Shown: positions 8,924 to 17,410, counted from the first letter of the stretch. The stretch is DNA of 64,000 nt from Acinetobacter corruptisaponis (GCF_030053775.1 NZ_CP125669.1:2785962-2849961), one strand, 5' to 3'. Translations and numbers: made by a program. Notes: a model not told the origin generated them from the letters alone.

Positions 8924-9706
8924 ATGTGTATTGTCGCTTTTGCATGGCATGTGCTGGATGAGATGCCACTTTGCCTCATTTCAAACCGTGATGAGTTTTA
9001 CCATCGTCCCAGTGCTCCTCTGCATCAATGGGAAAACTGTCCGATTGTGGCAGGGCAGGACTTGCAGTCGGGTGGAACATGGATGGGCGTGACCGCATCA
9101 GGTCGCTGGGCGATTGTGACCAACTTCCGCAATGGTCGGGACAAGAACCAGTACAGCACTTCACGCGGACACCTGATTCAGGACTTTCTGGAAAGTGATT
9201 TGGCTCCAATCCGTTTTGCGCAAATGCTGGAACAGAAGCAGCAGGACTATGCGGGCTTTAACCTGTTTGTGGGTGATCGTGAACAGGCGGTGTATATGAG
9301 CAATCGTGGTGAAGCGCCACAGGTTCTGGCCAATGGTGTCTATGTCGTCTCAAATGGTTTAATGTCTGAGGACTGGCAGAAAACCAGACATTTGCGTAAA
9401 CGCTTTACCCAAGAGTTTTTACCCATGCTACAGCAACCCCAAGTCGCAGAATTGGATTTGGAGTCTGCGGTTTGGGATATTCTGGAGGATGAGCGGAAAA
9501 TCATCCCAAACCTATTGCCAGATACAGGTATTAGTCAGGAAATGGAAGCGTTGCTGTCCTCGACTTTTATCCAAAGCCCGATTTATGGGACACGCTGTTC
9601 AAATTTTTTAAGGCTTACATCTGAGCAATGGCAGTGGCTGGAAAAGTCACAACAGGGTGAAGATCAGGGAAATACTGTGGAAATGAAGATTGACTTACTG
9701 AAATAA
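8924..9706 (+). CDS. NRDE (TANGO2-like) family protein
   Basis: 260 residues from ATG 8924 (MCIVAFAW). The start is chosen because the family begins MC(I/L) with a conserved Cys2; a GTG five codons earlier is possible. AGGA sits only 3 nt before the ATG. The family motif NRDE occurs as 'LISNRDEFYHRP', followed by 'GGTWMGVTASGRWAIVTNFR', also typical. NRDE/TANGO2 proteins occur in bacteria and eukaryotes; the human member is linked to haem or lipid handling, but a biochemical role in bacteria is not established. Single gene, convergent with phoX. Confidence 0.85.
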   Translation: MCIVAFAWHVLDEMPLCLISNRDEFYHRPSAPLHQWENCPIVAGQDLQSGGTWMGVTASGRWAIVTNFRNGRDKNQYSTSRGHLIQDFLESDLAPIRFAQMLEQKQQDYAGFNLFVGDREQAVYMSNRGEAPQVLANGVYVVSNGLMSEDWQKTRHLRKRFTQEFLPMLQQPQVAELDLESAVWDILEDERKIIPNLLPDTGISQEMEALLSSTFIQSPIYGTRCSNFLRLTSEQWQWLEKSQQGEDQGNTVEMKIDLLK

Positions 9707-9707
9707 C

Positions 9708-9732
9708 AAATGCCGACATAAGGTCGGCATTT
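9708..9732. terminator. Bidirectional hairpin between the NRDE gene and phoX
   Basis: A perfect 10-bp stem AAATGCCGAC / GTCGGCATTT with a 5-nt loop, centred between the two convergent stops. The A/T ends give short U tracts in both directions. Confidence 0.7.
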
Positions 9733-9749
9733 GCATTGAACAATCTGGC

Positions 9750-11738
9750 TTACTTTGTAGTTGCAGCCTTTTTCTCAACTGATGGCAACACATCCGCCGT
9801 GATATAGCCAACACATGCACTAAAACCATTGTTATAGTTGTTTAGCACCGCTGTTTTTACATCTGCTGGAATCTTTGAGCTGTCGCCTGGATGCTGGAAA
9901 TTGCTCATGATATAGGTCCAGCCGTTGACCGAATCCACCGCATGTAAACCTGTTGACTCCGCACCTGCTGGGGTGGAAAGAATACGGTCCAGCGTCTTGT
10001 TATCGACATTGTATGCCCATAGGAAGTTATTAGTATGGTTGCCACTATCTTCACCAATAAACAGGGTACGCAATGTTTCAGAGAATTTCAGGTTGTCTGG
10101 GCTGGCAATGTTGTTTGGATCAGCGGTGTTTTTCAATGCATCTTCCGCAATGTCTGTACCAATCAGCAACATATGGCTTTGGGCAGGCACCCATTCACTG
10201 TTGATCACGCCATTCTGCTGGTCAACCTGACTGCCTTTAAGGTCATGGGCAAGCACGCCACCTGCCTTAATGGTTTTCTTGAATTTCACGTTGTATGACT
10301 CAACCCAAGCTGAATTTCCACCAATCATGGAATCCTGAATATTTGCCAGCGCGGAATAAGCCACTTTATCCTTGATATTGACTGTGGTGCCTTCCATCTT
10401 GGTAAATGCCATACTACCGCCTTTCAACGCCGCATAACGGTGGGTTTCAAGGAACGCGGCAGCCAGTTCAATCTCAGCCTTGCTAAAGCCGTTGTTGGCT
10501 TCCTTGAGTTTTACCCAGAGTGATTTTCCATCCAGCACAATCTTGGTATAGCCTGTTGCATCAGCAGGCTCAGCTTTCAGGCTTTCCATGATGTGTTCAG
10601 CCTTGATGCCACGGACATTGACCAAATCTTCAATGGTCTTGCTGTTGGTCTGACCGAGCTTGATCCACTTGATGGCAGCGGTAGAGCTCTCGTTTAGCTC
10701 AGAGGTGTACTTGGCCACATACAATGTTCCCGCAGATAGGTCTTTTTCCTTATCCGCAATGAACATGAAGAAACCGCCATTGGTAAAGTCATCCCCCATG
10801 ATCACGGTACGGTTGTCTGGCATCACTTGAATCAGTTCGTGCGAGATACGGCCCAGACAGTAATGTTTAACCGCCTTTGCACGTCCCTTACCATCCAGGA
10901 TGATTTCTGGCAGATGACCATAGTTATACACATTCGCCGTGGTTTCATTGCCATACAGGTTTTTACTGTAGGCTTTGAGCATGGCGAGGTCTGAACCGAT
11001 CTGGTCAAAGGCATCGGGTTCATATTCTTCACTTGAAAGGTGGGTGTTCCACGGAGAAAGGCTTGCACCACAGGTAATCCATAGACCATGCACTTTAGAC
11101 ATATCGACGTTGTGGTATTTTTTCAATGCCAAATGACCTGTCTTTTGGTCCTGATCCAGCGTAAGCACCGCAATTGGCGATGGCAACTTGCCATACATGC
11201 TTTGATTTGCTAGGTTTTTAGTCGTGTATTCAAACTGAACCACATGGAATACAGGATTGGTTACGCCTGAAACACTTGCACCCTCAAGATAAATCAGCGA
11301 TGAACCATCAGGAGAGTCAGAGAAGAACTGGCGTGTCTGTGCTGGAACAGAGCTGTCCTTGATTGGCTGGTTGTTAATATCGTAGTAACTACCCGCAATA
11401 ATCTTGCCACCATCAATGTTGTCAACTTCCGTACCTGTACGGAAAAACTCCTGATAACCCAGTTTGTACTCGGTGGTTGTATTGTCATCCCAGGTAATGG
11501 TGAGGCCTGACTTGACCGACGTGGTGGCCATGTCCGCTGTGGTTGATGGTGCCGCCATTGGGGTGAATTTGGCATTCTTGAATTTGGCCAGTTTAGGCGG
11601 GGTAACAACATTATTGTCATCATCATTGCAACCCGTTAACACGGCTGCTGTGCTCATTGCCCCCAATGGTAAAAACGGAACACCCGCGAACCATTTTAAA
11701 ATATCACGACGACTTGGCTGATTGGTATTGGCTGTCAT
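9750..11738 (-). CDS. phoX: PhoX family alkaline phosphatase, Tat-exported lipoprotein
   Basis: 662 residues of the PhoX/DUF839 family, Ca/Fe-dependent alkaline phosphatases that release phosphate from organic esters outside the inner membrane. The N-terminus has a twin-arginine motif (SRRDILKW, residues 9-16), a hydrophobic stretch, and then a lipobox VLTGC with Cys37, followed by Asp/Asn. This predicts Tat export followed by Lgt acylation. Conserved PhoX features include 'WNTHLSSEEYEPDAF' and 'NYGHLPEIILDGKG'. It is 200 bp downstream of tatC, with a terminator and its own Pho-box array between them. Phosphate-starvation control is therefore likely. The substrate range is inferred from the family only. 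Confidence 0.88.
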   Translation of the reverse strand: MTANTNQPSRRDILKWFAGVPFLPLGAMSTAAVLTGCNDDDNNVVTPPKLAKFKNAKFTPMAAPSTTADMATTSVKSGLTITWDDNTTTEYKLGYQEFFRTGTEVDNIDGGKIIAGSYYDINNQPIKDSSVPAQTRQFFSDSPDGSSLIYLEGASVSGVTNPVFHVVQFEYTTKNLANQSMYGKLPSPIAVLTLDQDQKTGHLALKKYHNVDMSKVHGLWITCGASLSPWNTHLSSEEYEPDAFDQIGSDLAMLKAYSKNLYGNETTANVYNYGHLPEIILDGKGRAKAVKHYCLGRISHELIQVMPDNRTVIMGDDFTNGGFFMFIADKEKDLSAGTLYVAKYTSELNESSTAAIKWIKLGQTNSKTIEDLVNVRGIKAEHIMESLKAEPADATGYTKIVLDGKSLWVKLKEANNGFSKAEIELAAAFLETHRYAALKGGSMAFTKMEGTTVNIKDKVAYSALANIQDSMIGGNSAWVESYNVKFKKTIKAGGVLAHDLKGSQVDQQNGVINSEWVPAQSHMLLIGTDIAEDALKNTADPNNIASPDNLKFSETLRTLFIGEDSGNHTNNFLWAYNVDNKTLDRILSTPAGAESTGLHAVDSVNGWTYIMSNFQHPGDSSKIPADVKTAVLNNYNNGFSACVGYITADVLPSVEKKAATTK

Positions 11739-11781
11739 AATAAATCCGTATCTTTAATTAATGGTAAATAAGTCCTGATAG

Positions 11782-11837
11782 ATTCTATGAATGACAGATG
11801 ACATTTTTTTGACACTTTTAAGGCAGTTTAAAGACAC
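11782..11837 (-). promoter_or_regulatory. Candidate PhoB-binding array and promoter of phoX
   Basis: Read on the minus strand from 11837 to 11798 there are four heptamers, GTGTCTT, CTGCCTT, GTGTCAA and ATGTCAT, each separated by exactly 4 A/T bases (11-bp period, one helical turn). A fifth copy, CTGTCAT (11797-11791), abuts the last. The last two spaced heptamers match the Pho-box pattern of two CTGTCAT-like repeats with a 4-bp gap. A -10-like TAGAAT (11787-11782) begins 10 bp after the box, the spacing known for PhoB-activated promoters. The phoX ATG is 43 bp further on. Confidence 0.75.
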
Positions 11838-11871
11838 TTTTCTATGTGAAATCAAAATAATATAAAACTGC

Positions 11872-11899
11872 AATAAAAATGAGGCCAATGATAGGCCTC
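11872..11899 (-). terminator. Intrinsic terminator of tatABC
   Basis: The minus-strand hairpin GAGGCC / GGCCTC with a 7-nt loop is followed by ATTTTTATT, 40 bp past the tatC stop. It separates tatABC from phoX transcription. Confidence 0.8.
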
Positions 11900-11939
11900 G
11901 ATTCTTGTGGTATTTTTATCTCAGGTAAAAGCTATTCTT

Positions 11940-12710
11940 TTAGCTATTTTCATTTTCAAGTTTGCGTTTTTCCAGTAACTTTCCTAACAGGAGTCCTAAC
12001 TCGAACAGCATCCACATCGGTACAGCCAGCATGATCATCGACAAGGCATCGGGCGGGGTCACAAACATGGCAATAAAAAAGCAGCCCACCACAATAAAAC
12101 GTCTTTTTTCAATCAGGCTTTGCGTACTGACTACACCAATTAAAATCAACACTAAAGTAATAATTGGAATTTCAAAGGTGAAACCAAATACCAGAAATAG
12201 CTTTAGACAGAAACTCAAATAACTATTGATATCTGTCATGGGTGCTACAGTTTCAGGCGATACGCTAATAAAGAAATGCAGAATGGCTGGCAAGGTAATG
12301 AAATAGGCAAAAGCCACCCCTAAATAGAACAGCACAATACTGCCCAATAACAGGGGAATGGCTAAGTGGCGTTCTTTCTCATATAGCGCAGGCCTGATAA
12401 ATGACCAAACCTGATAAATGATGTAGGGCATTGCCAGCATAAAAGCGACAAACAGGTTTAGCTTAAAGGGGGCCATAAATGTCGCGGTGACATCTGTGGC
12501 GATCATGGTTGAAGTGGCTGGCAATTGCTGCCTTAGCGGTTCAGACAGCCATTGATAGGTTTGATTTCTAAATGGCAATAAACAGAAAAATAGAAAAATC
12601 GTCACGCCAACGATCTTAAACAGGTATTGGCGCAACACAATCAAATGCTGCATCACAGGCATTTGTTCGAGGTTTTCAGCACTGACTGAAGTGGAGGGCA
12701 ACTGGCTCAT
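11940..12710 (-). CDS. tatC: Sec-independent protein translocase TatC
   Basis: 256 residues with six membrane helices. TatC is the receptor that reads the twin-arginine signal peptide and, with TatB, forms the substrate-binding complex in the inner membrane. Family features are the early 'MQHLIVLRQYLFKI' region (where TatC usually has HLxELRxR), 'WSFIRPALYEKER' and 'FGFTFEIPII'. It overlaps tatB by 4 bp (ATGA), indicating translational coupling. The length is normal. The adjacent PhoX is an obvious client. Confidence 0.95.
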   Translation of the reverse strand: MSQLPSTSVSAENLEQMPVMQHLIVLRQYLFKIVGVTIFLFFCLLPFRNQTYQWLSEPLRQQLPATSTMIATDVTATFMAPFKLNLFVAFMLAMPYIIYQVWSFIRPALYEKERHLAIPLLLGSIVLFYLGVAFAYFITLPAILHFFISVSPETVAPMTDINSYLSFCLKLFLVFGFTFEIPIITLVLILIGVVSTQSLIEKRRFIVVGCFFIAMFVTPPDALSMIMLAVPMWMLFELGLLLGKLLEKRKLENENS

Positions 12711-13147
12711 ACGGCAATCTTTAATTCTGTTTCAAAGGTATTGGTCGATTGATTTGACTCAGGCTGTTGAGCCAATAATGCTTGATATTGAATACTGAAA
12801 GGGAGAACAGCCTGCCTGGAGTGAGGCGTGTATTGTGCTGGGCTTTTGGCTTTGTGTTCTGCCTGATCAGGTTCAGTTGCTGCCTGAGTATTTTTTAGCT
12901 CATCCAGCTGTTTTTGCATTCTGCGTTCGAGTTCGGTAATTTTCTCAATCTCTTTTTGCATTTCTTCCCGAAACTCGGAAAGTTTTAGCTCACGATCAAT
13001 CTCATTCTGAATGTTGTTGATAAACTTCTTGATTTTTCCATACCACTTCGCCACAAAACGTGCAGCTTCAGGGAGTTTTTCAGGACCGAGCACCAGCAAT
13101 GCAATCACGGCAAAGCAAAATATCTCGGTCATTCCCAAATTCAGCAT
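12707..13147 (-). CDS. tatB: Sec-independent protein translocase TatB
   Basis: 146 residues. One N-terminal helix (MLNLGMTEIFCFAVIALLVLGPEKLPEAAR) with the conserved Gly-Pro-Glu-Lys-Leu hinge is followed by an amphipathic and coiled-coil region (about residues 25-95, rich in E, K and Q) and a Pro/Gln-rich variable tail. It recruits substrates together with TatC. It lies between tatA (12-bp gap) and tatC (4-bp overlap). Confidence 0.93.
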   Translation of the reverse strand: MLNLGMTEIFCFAVIALLVLGPEKLPEAARFVAKWYGKIKKFINNIQNEIDRELKLSEFREEMQKEIEKITELERRMQKQLDELKNTQAATEPDQAEHKAKSPAQYTPHSRQAVLPFSIQYQALLAQQPESNQSTNTFETELKIAV

Positions 13148-13159
13148 AGTGACGCTCGC

Positions 13160-13375
13160 TTAGCTTTTAACTGAGCTTTCAGTATTTTTAACCTGGGCAT
13201 CAATGGTGCGAGGTTCATTTAAGGATGCCGCAGCCTCATCTTCTTTCATTGATTTTTTAAAGTCCTTGACTGCACCGCCCACATCTTTGCCGAGATTTTT
13301 AAGCTTTGATGTACCAAACAGTAAAATGACCACAATTGCAAAAATCAGCACATGCCAAATTGATAAACCCGCCAT
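13160..13375 (-). CDS. tatA: Sec-independent protein translocase TatA
   Basis: 71 residues with the TatA architecture: a short N-terminal helix ([18 protein letters not shown]), the [20 protein letters not shown] hinge and amphipathic helix with the conserved Phe-Lys, and a short charged tail. TatA oligomers form the transport path. It is the first gene of tatABC. A strong ribosome site (AGAGGAAT) precedes the ATG, and a Pho-box-like array lies 44 bp upstream of the start. Confidence 0.95.
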   Translation of the reverse strand: MAGLSIWHVLIFAIVVILLFGTSKLKNLGKDVGGAVKDFKKSMKEDEAAASLNEPRTIDAQVKNTESSVKS

Positions 13376-13419
13376 AATGATATTCCTCTAAAACTTTGGA
13401 TATATCTCAACAGTTTGGC

Positions 13420-13459
13420 ATGACAGGGATGTGACACTTATATTGCAGTTTTGCGACAA
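13420..13459 (-). promoter_or_regulatory. Candidate PhoB-binding array upstream of tatABC
   Basis: Read on the minus strand from 13459 there are four heptamers, TTGTCGC, CTGCAAT, GTGTCAC and CTGTCAT, with 4-bp spacers (AAAA, ATAA, ATCC), the same 4 x 11-bp layout as upstream of phoX. The last two, GTGTCAC and CTGTCAT, fit the Pho-box pattern closely. A clear -10 at the ideal 10-bp distance is not evident; GATATA lies 13 bp downstream. The heptamers and spacing are seen directly; PhoB control of the Tat genes is inferred. Confidence 0.65.
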
Positions 13460-13499
13460 GAATGATGCAAAATGATTTTATAAGAAAGGGAATGAATGA

Positions 13500-13533
13500 G
13501 GAGAAAGAAGCCTGAATATGCGGTTCAGGCTTC
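13500..13533 (-). terminator. Intrinsic terminator of rdgB
   Basis: A perfect 10-bp stem GAAGCCTGAA / TTCAGGCTTC with a 7-nt loop, followed on the minus strand by TTTCTCC, 8 bp past the rdgB stop. Confidence 0.75.
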
Positions 13534-13541
13534 TGTAGAAA

Positions 13542-14171
13542 TTAGATTAAACTCGCTTTAAATAATTGCATTGCCTGACCACGGTGGCTGATTTTACTTT
13601 TCTCTTCCTTGCTGAGTTCCGCACTGGAAAGATTGAGTTCAGGCAGCCAAAATAGGGGATCATAGCCAAAACCATTTTCTCCACGGGCAACTTCTAAAAT
13701 CTCACCTTTCCAGATGCCCTGAAAGATTTGTGGCAGTGGGTCTTCTGCATGAGTCACCAGCGCCAGAACACAGACAAACATACCCTCAATTGCTTCACTC
13801 TCTTTGCGGAATGGTACAAGGTCAGCCAAAAGCTTCTGGTTATTGGCAGCGTCATTGCCATGTTCGCCTGCATAACGTGCGGAGTAAATGCCAGGTGCAC
13901 CACCTAAAATCGGCACACATAAACCTGAATCATCAGCAATTGCAGGTTTACCCGAAATTTTGGAAGCATGACGTGCCTTGATAATGGCATTTTCCACAAA
14001 GCTCAAACCATCTTCGATGGCATCTTCAATGTTGAGTTTTCCTTGGGGAATAATTTCAACAGGCAGATTGAGTTGCTGAAAAAGATGTTCAAATTCCGCA
14101 ACTTTACCTTTGTTATTACTTGCCAGGACAAGACTGCCTTGATTGAACCAGTGAGGAGTAGACATATTCAT
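13542..14171 (-). CDS. rdgB: XTP/dITP pyrophosphatase (RdgB/HAM1)
   Basis: 209 residues. RdgB hydrolyses non-canonical purine triphosphates (dITP, XTP) to monophosphates and so keeps them out of DNA and RNA. Family motifs are LVLASNNKGKVAEF (residues 14-27), IADDSGLCVPILGGAPGIYSARYAG, and GENGFGYDPLF near the C-terminus. A second in-frame ATG two codons in (MSTPHW) is an alternative start. Single gene with its own terminator. Confidence 0.93.
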   Translation of the reverse strand: MNMSTPHWFNQGSLVLASNNKGKVAEFEHLFQQLNLPVEIIPQGKLNIEDAIEDGLSFVENAIIKARHASKISGKPAIADDSGLCVPILGGAPGIYSARYAGEHGNDAANNQKLLADLVPFRKESEAIEGMFVCVLALVTHAEDPLPQIFQGIWKGEILEVARGENGFGYDPLFWLPELNLSSAELSKEEKSKISHRGQAMQLFKASLI

Positions 14172-14263
14172 TTTAGACTAGCTTAGATTGAGTAGAATTT
14201 TAGGGTGTTTTTATAGAATAGAGTAGAGAGTCACTATTTATTTTCGGTAAATGTTCAACAAGT

Positions 14264-14968
14264 TTAGATATTAATTTCAAAAAGTAGAGGAATATGATCA
14301 CTGTAGTTAAGCCATTCATATTTATCGAAAATTTTAAAAGATGAGTTATTCTTAGAGAATAAATTACGATGACAAAATAAGTAGTCAATATGATAGTTTT
14401 TTTCATGATTTCTATTCATAAAAAATGTGGGAAGTGTCTCTTTTCCCTGCTCTTCATTTGATAACTCATGGTAAAGGCTATGAATATTCATTGCTTGTAA
14501 TTGATTTACTACATCACTGTGATTCCACCAGCGATCCCATACATCCCATTGAGCGTTACTATTTAAATCGCCACAAATAAGAGTAGGTTGTACTTTTATT
14601 AGCTCTTTATGTAATTGTAAATATTTCCAAAGTTGCCCAATGTATTGAAATGTAGGGGAATTGGCATATTTAGTCCAAGCAGCTAAGAGCTGGAAATTAT
14701 CATTAACTCTTATTGGTAAAAATAATTCTAATTCGAAATCCTCCCAATACAATTGCTCTAATTTATAGTCTTCTCTAGCAAAGACTCCTAATCCTTTATT
14801 TTTATTATTACCTTTCCAAATTAAATTTGGTAACCATGCTTCATAAGCACCTTTGGACTGTTGTTGATTTTCACATTCTTGAATGATGTAGATGTCTGCT
14901 TCAATTTGTTGAAGAAACTCGATTTTCTTTCTAAAAGCCCCGTTGCAATTCCATGTTAATATTTTCAA
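14264..14968 (-). CDS. Endonuclease/exonuclease/phosphatase family protein, AT-rich
   Basis: 234 residues of the EEP (DNase I-like) fold. The N-terminal MKILTWNCNGAF holds the metal-contacting Asn, 'YIIQECE' the catalytic Glu, 'LICGDLNSN' the Asp/Asn pair, and the C-terminal 'YSDHIPLLFEI' the DH pair. The catalytic set is thus complete. The enzyme needs Mg2+ and cleaves a phosphodiester or phosphate monoester; the substrate is unknown. Its DNA is visibly more AT-rich than its neighbours, with many AAA, AAT and TTA codons, which suggests acquisition by transfer. It stands alone, isolated from the upstream metX operon by a terminator. Confidence 0.82.
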   Translation of the reverse strand: MKILTWNCNGAFRKKIEFLQQIEADIYIIQECENQQQSKGAYEAWLPNLIWKGNNKNKGLGVFAREDYKLEQLYWEDFELELFLPIRVNDNFQLLAAWTKYANSPTFQYIGQLWKYLQLHKELIKVQPTLICGDLNSNAQWDVWDRWWNHSDVVNQLQAMNIHSLYHELSNEEQGKETLPTFFMNRNHEKNYHIDYLFCHRNLFSKNNSSFKIFDKYEWLNYSDHIPLLFEINI

Positions 14969-14983
14969 ACTTTAATTTCCTTA

Positions 14984-15015
14984 AATAAAAAACCGACTCA
15001 CACAAGTCGGTTTTT
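14984..15015 (-). terminator. Intrinsic terminator of the metX-metW operon
   Basis: The stem AAAACCGACT / AGTCGGTTTT with a 6-nt loop is followed on the minus strand by a T-rich run (TTTTTTATTT). It lies 26 bp past the Sel1-repeat gene. Confidence 0.85.
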
Positions 15016-15040
15016 ATATCATTCAATAGATCTAAAAAGA

Positions 15041-15628
15041 TTATTGCGCCTGAATCCATTTATCTGCACGGTCACGCGCTGTACGAATCTGTTCCTGAGT
15101 CAGGTTGGCAGCCAAAGCAGTTTTCTTGCCTTCAGACAGGCTAATCACTTTAGTGTCGAGCATGCCATCACGGGTTGAAAGTTCATACCACTGATAAGCA
15201 CCCACATAGTTTTTCTTCTGCTCTTCCATCATTGCAAGGTTGAAGCTGGCGCGGTTGTCACCGTTGCTGGCCGCCTTTTCAAAATACTTGCGTGCCAAAG
15301 CCTCATCTTTATGTGTGCCAATCCCATCAGCATACATACGCCCAACATTGAGCTGTGCAGCAGACAAGCCTTGATCAGCCGCAGCCTTAAACAGTGTGAA
15401 AGCCTGTTTCTCATCTTTGGCAACATCTTTACCATACTGGTAACGCGTTGCTAAATAAAACTGTGCACCTGCCTGACCTGCTTTCGCTGCGCTTTGTAAT
15501 TCACTGACACTCATCACTGAATACCGTGCTGCCTGCGTTGCAACCGATTGTGGTTGGGCAACATAGTCAGCGTGCGCCTGCATACCGATCAGACCAAATA
15601 AAAATGTGCTGATTAATGTCTTTTTCAT
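15041..15628 (-). CDS. Exported Sel1-like repeat (TPR-type) protein
   Basis: 195 residues with a clear signal peptide (MKKTLISTFLFGLIGMQAHA). Residues about 45-155 contain at least three Sel1-like repeats, for example 'GQAGAQFYLATRYQYGKDVAKDEKQAFTLFKAAADQG' and 'SAAQLNVGRMYADGIGTHKDEALARKYFEKAASNG'. Such repeats form helical scaffolds for protein contacts, here in the periplasm. The start overlaps the metW stop by 4 bp (ATGA), so it is coupled to the methionine operon, although no link to methionine is known to me. Confidence 0.85.
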   Translation of the reverse strand: MKKTLISTFLFGLIGMQAHADYVAQPQSVATQAARYSVMSVSELQSAAKAGQAGAQFYLATRYQYGKDVAKDEKQAFTLFKAAADQGLSAAQLNVGRMYADGIGTHKDEALARKYFEKAASNGDNRASFNLAMMEEQKKNYVGAYQWYELSTRDGMLDTKVISLSEGKKTALAANLTQEQIRTARDRADKWIQAQ

Positions 15629-16218
15629 AGAGCGCTCACTCGATAAATTGCGACTTCACCAAATAGGTTCGGCATATGCTTGCTAAGCATACTACCTTGT
15701 TGGTCACCATTAACGGCAAGTCGATTAATAATTTTAATCCGATTCTCAGCACATAAGGCTTCAAAGTCACGGAAAGTACATAAATGAATATTCGGCGTGT
15801 TATACCACATATATGGTAAAGCTTCCGAAACAGGCATTTTCCCTTTTAATGCTAAAAAAGATCGGGTCTTCCAATATGCAAAGTTTGGAAAAGTAATGAT
15901 TGCCTGCTTGCCAACACGCACCATGTCACGGAGCAGTACATCGGGCGCATCGACCGCCTGCAATGCCTGTGCCATGACCACGGAGTCAAAAGACTGGTCG
16001 GCAAAACGACTTAACCCCAAGTTTAAGTCCTGTTGAATAATATTTAACCCCCGACTGATGGCAATTGCAATCTTTTCTTGATCAATTTCTAATCCATAAG
16101 CACGAATATTATGCTGTTTGCTCATATGGGCCAGTAATTCACCATCACCACAGCCTAAATCCAGTACGCTGGAATCAGGTTTAATCCATCTTTCAGCCAG
16201 TCGTTGATCTATACGCAT
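15625..16218 (-). CDS. metW: Methionine biosynthesis protein MetW
   Basis: 197 residues of the MetW family, a SAM-dependent methyltransferase fold with motif I LDLGCGDGELLAHM (about residues 20-33) and 'FPNFAYWKTRSFLALKGKMPVSEALPYMWYNTPNIHLCTFRDFEALC', highly typical of MetW. MetW acts with MetX in homoserine acylation in many Proteobacteria; its precise chemistry is less well defined. The ATG overlaps the metX stop by one base (TGATG), and the stop overlaps the next gene by 4 bp. Confidence 0.94.
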   Translation of the reverse strand: MRIDQRLAERWIKPDSSVLDLGCGDGELLAHMSKQHNIRAYGLEIDQEKIAIAISRGLNIIQQDLNLGLSRFADQSFDSVVMAQALQAVDAPDVLLRDMVRVGKQAIITFPNFAYWKTRSFLALKGKMPVSEALPYMWYNTPNIHLCTFRDFEALCAENRIKIINRLAVNGDQQGSMLSKHMPNLFGEVAIYRVSAL

Positions 16219-17378
16219 CAGATATTCTCCAAACGGGTCGATTGCAACTGTTGCGCTCCACCTAAAAATGCCCGTAATGTTTTTACATATAGGGGGATAG
16301 GGAACAGGAACGAGTCATGACCCTGTTCAGCATCAATATCCAGGTAGCTGACAGGCTGATGATTGTCAAGCAAGGCATCCACCAGTTCCTGCGAACGGCT
16401 TGGACTAAAGCGCCAGTCGGTGGTAAATGAAATTACCAGAAACTGGCATTTCGGTTGACGCATGGCCTTGGTCAGGGAGTGTTCATATTCACGGGAGGGG
16501 TCAAAATAATCCAATGCCTTGGTCATAATCAAGTAAGTATTTGCATCAAAATTACGGCTAAATTGTTCGCCCTGGTAACGCAGATAGCTTTCAACCTGAA
16601 ATTCAACATCAAAACCGTACATAAACTTGCCCGATTTTAAGTCCCGACCAAATTTTTGTTTCATCGCTTCTTCGGATAGATAGGTGATATGGCCCACCAT
16701 GCGTGCCAGAATCAAGCCACGTTTTGGATAACTGTCATGTTCCAGATAACGTCCATGATGGAAATCTGGATCAGACAGAATTGACTGACGGGCAACCTCA
16801 TTAAAGGCAATATTTTGTGCCGAAAGTTTTGGTGCGCTGGCGATAATGGCACATTTCTTTAAGCGGTCTGGATAGTCCAGAGACCATTGCAGGGCCTGCA
16901 TACCGCCCAGCGAACCACCAATAATGGCAAACCAGACCTCAATACCCAAACGGTCAGACAGCATGGCTTGGGTTTTGACCCAGTCACGTACGGTCACTAA
17001 TGGAAAGTCTGGTCCGTAAGGACGGTTTTCATTTTCAGGATTAGGAGAAGTTGGTCCTGTAGAGCCGTTACAACCGCCAATATTATTTAGTGACACCACA
17101 AAGAAATGGTTGGTATCAATGGCTTTTCCAGGCCCAATGCAACCATCCCACCAGCCCGCCTTTTTATCATCTTGGTGATGATAACCTGCGGCATGATGAT
17201 GTCCTGACAATGCATGGCAAATGAGAATGGCATTGGATTTGTCAGCATTGAGTGTTCCATAGGTTTCAACCATTAAATCAAAACGGGGCAATATACGCCC
17301 ACACTCGAGTTCTAAAGGTGCTTCAAATGAAAATTTTTGTGGAGTGACTAAGCCCACAGAATCCGATGGAAAAGACAC
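16218..17378 (-). CDS. metX: Homoserine O-acyltransferase MetX (probably succinyl-transferring)
   Basis: 386 residues of the alpha/beta-hydrolase MetX family, which acylates homoserine for methionine synthesis in the cytoplasm. The nucleophile elbow is [14 protein letters not shown], and '[11 protein letters not shown]' is the oxyanion region. The late '[12 protein letters not shown]' holds the catalytic His-Asp (GHDSFL). The length is standard. As established knowledge, the Acinetobacter MetX branch was assigned to succinyl-CoA use (MetXS) despite the name 'acetyltransferase'; I cannot settle the acyl donor from sequence alone. First gene of metX-metW-Sel1. Confidence 0.93.
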   Translation of the reverse strand: MSFPSDSVGLVTPQKFSFEAPLELECGRILPRFDLMVETYGTLNADKSNAILICHALSGHHHAAGYHHQDDKKAGWWDGCIGPGKAIDTNHFFVVSLNNIGGCNGSTGPTSPNPENENRPYGPDFPLVTVRDWVKTQAMLSDRLGIEVWFAIIGGSLGGMQALQWSLDYPDRLKKCAIIASAPKLSAQNIAFNEVARQSILSDPDFHHGRYLEHDSYPKRGLILARMVGHITYLSEEAMKQKFGRDLKSGKFMYGFDVEFQVESYLRYQGEQFSRNFDANTYLIMTKALDYFDPSREYEHSLTKAMRQPKCQFLVISFTTDWRFSPSRSQELVDALLDNHQPVSYLDIDAEQGHDSFLFPIPLYVKTLRAFLGGAQQLQSTRLENI

Positions 17379-17410
17379 TGGAATCGTTCGTCCTATAAAT
17401 CTTTTATCAA

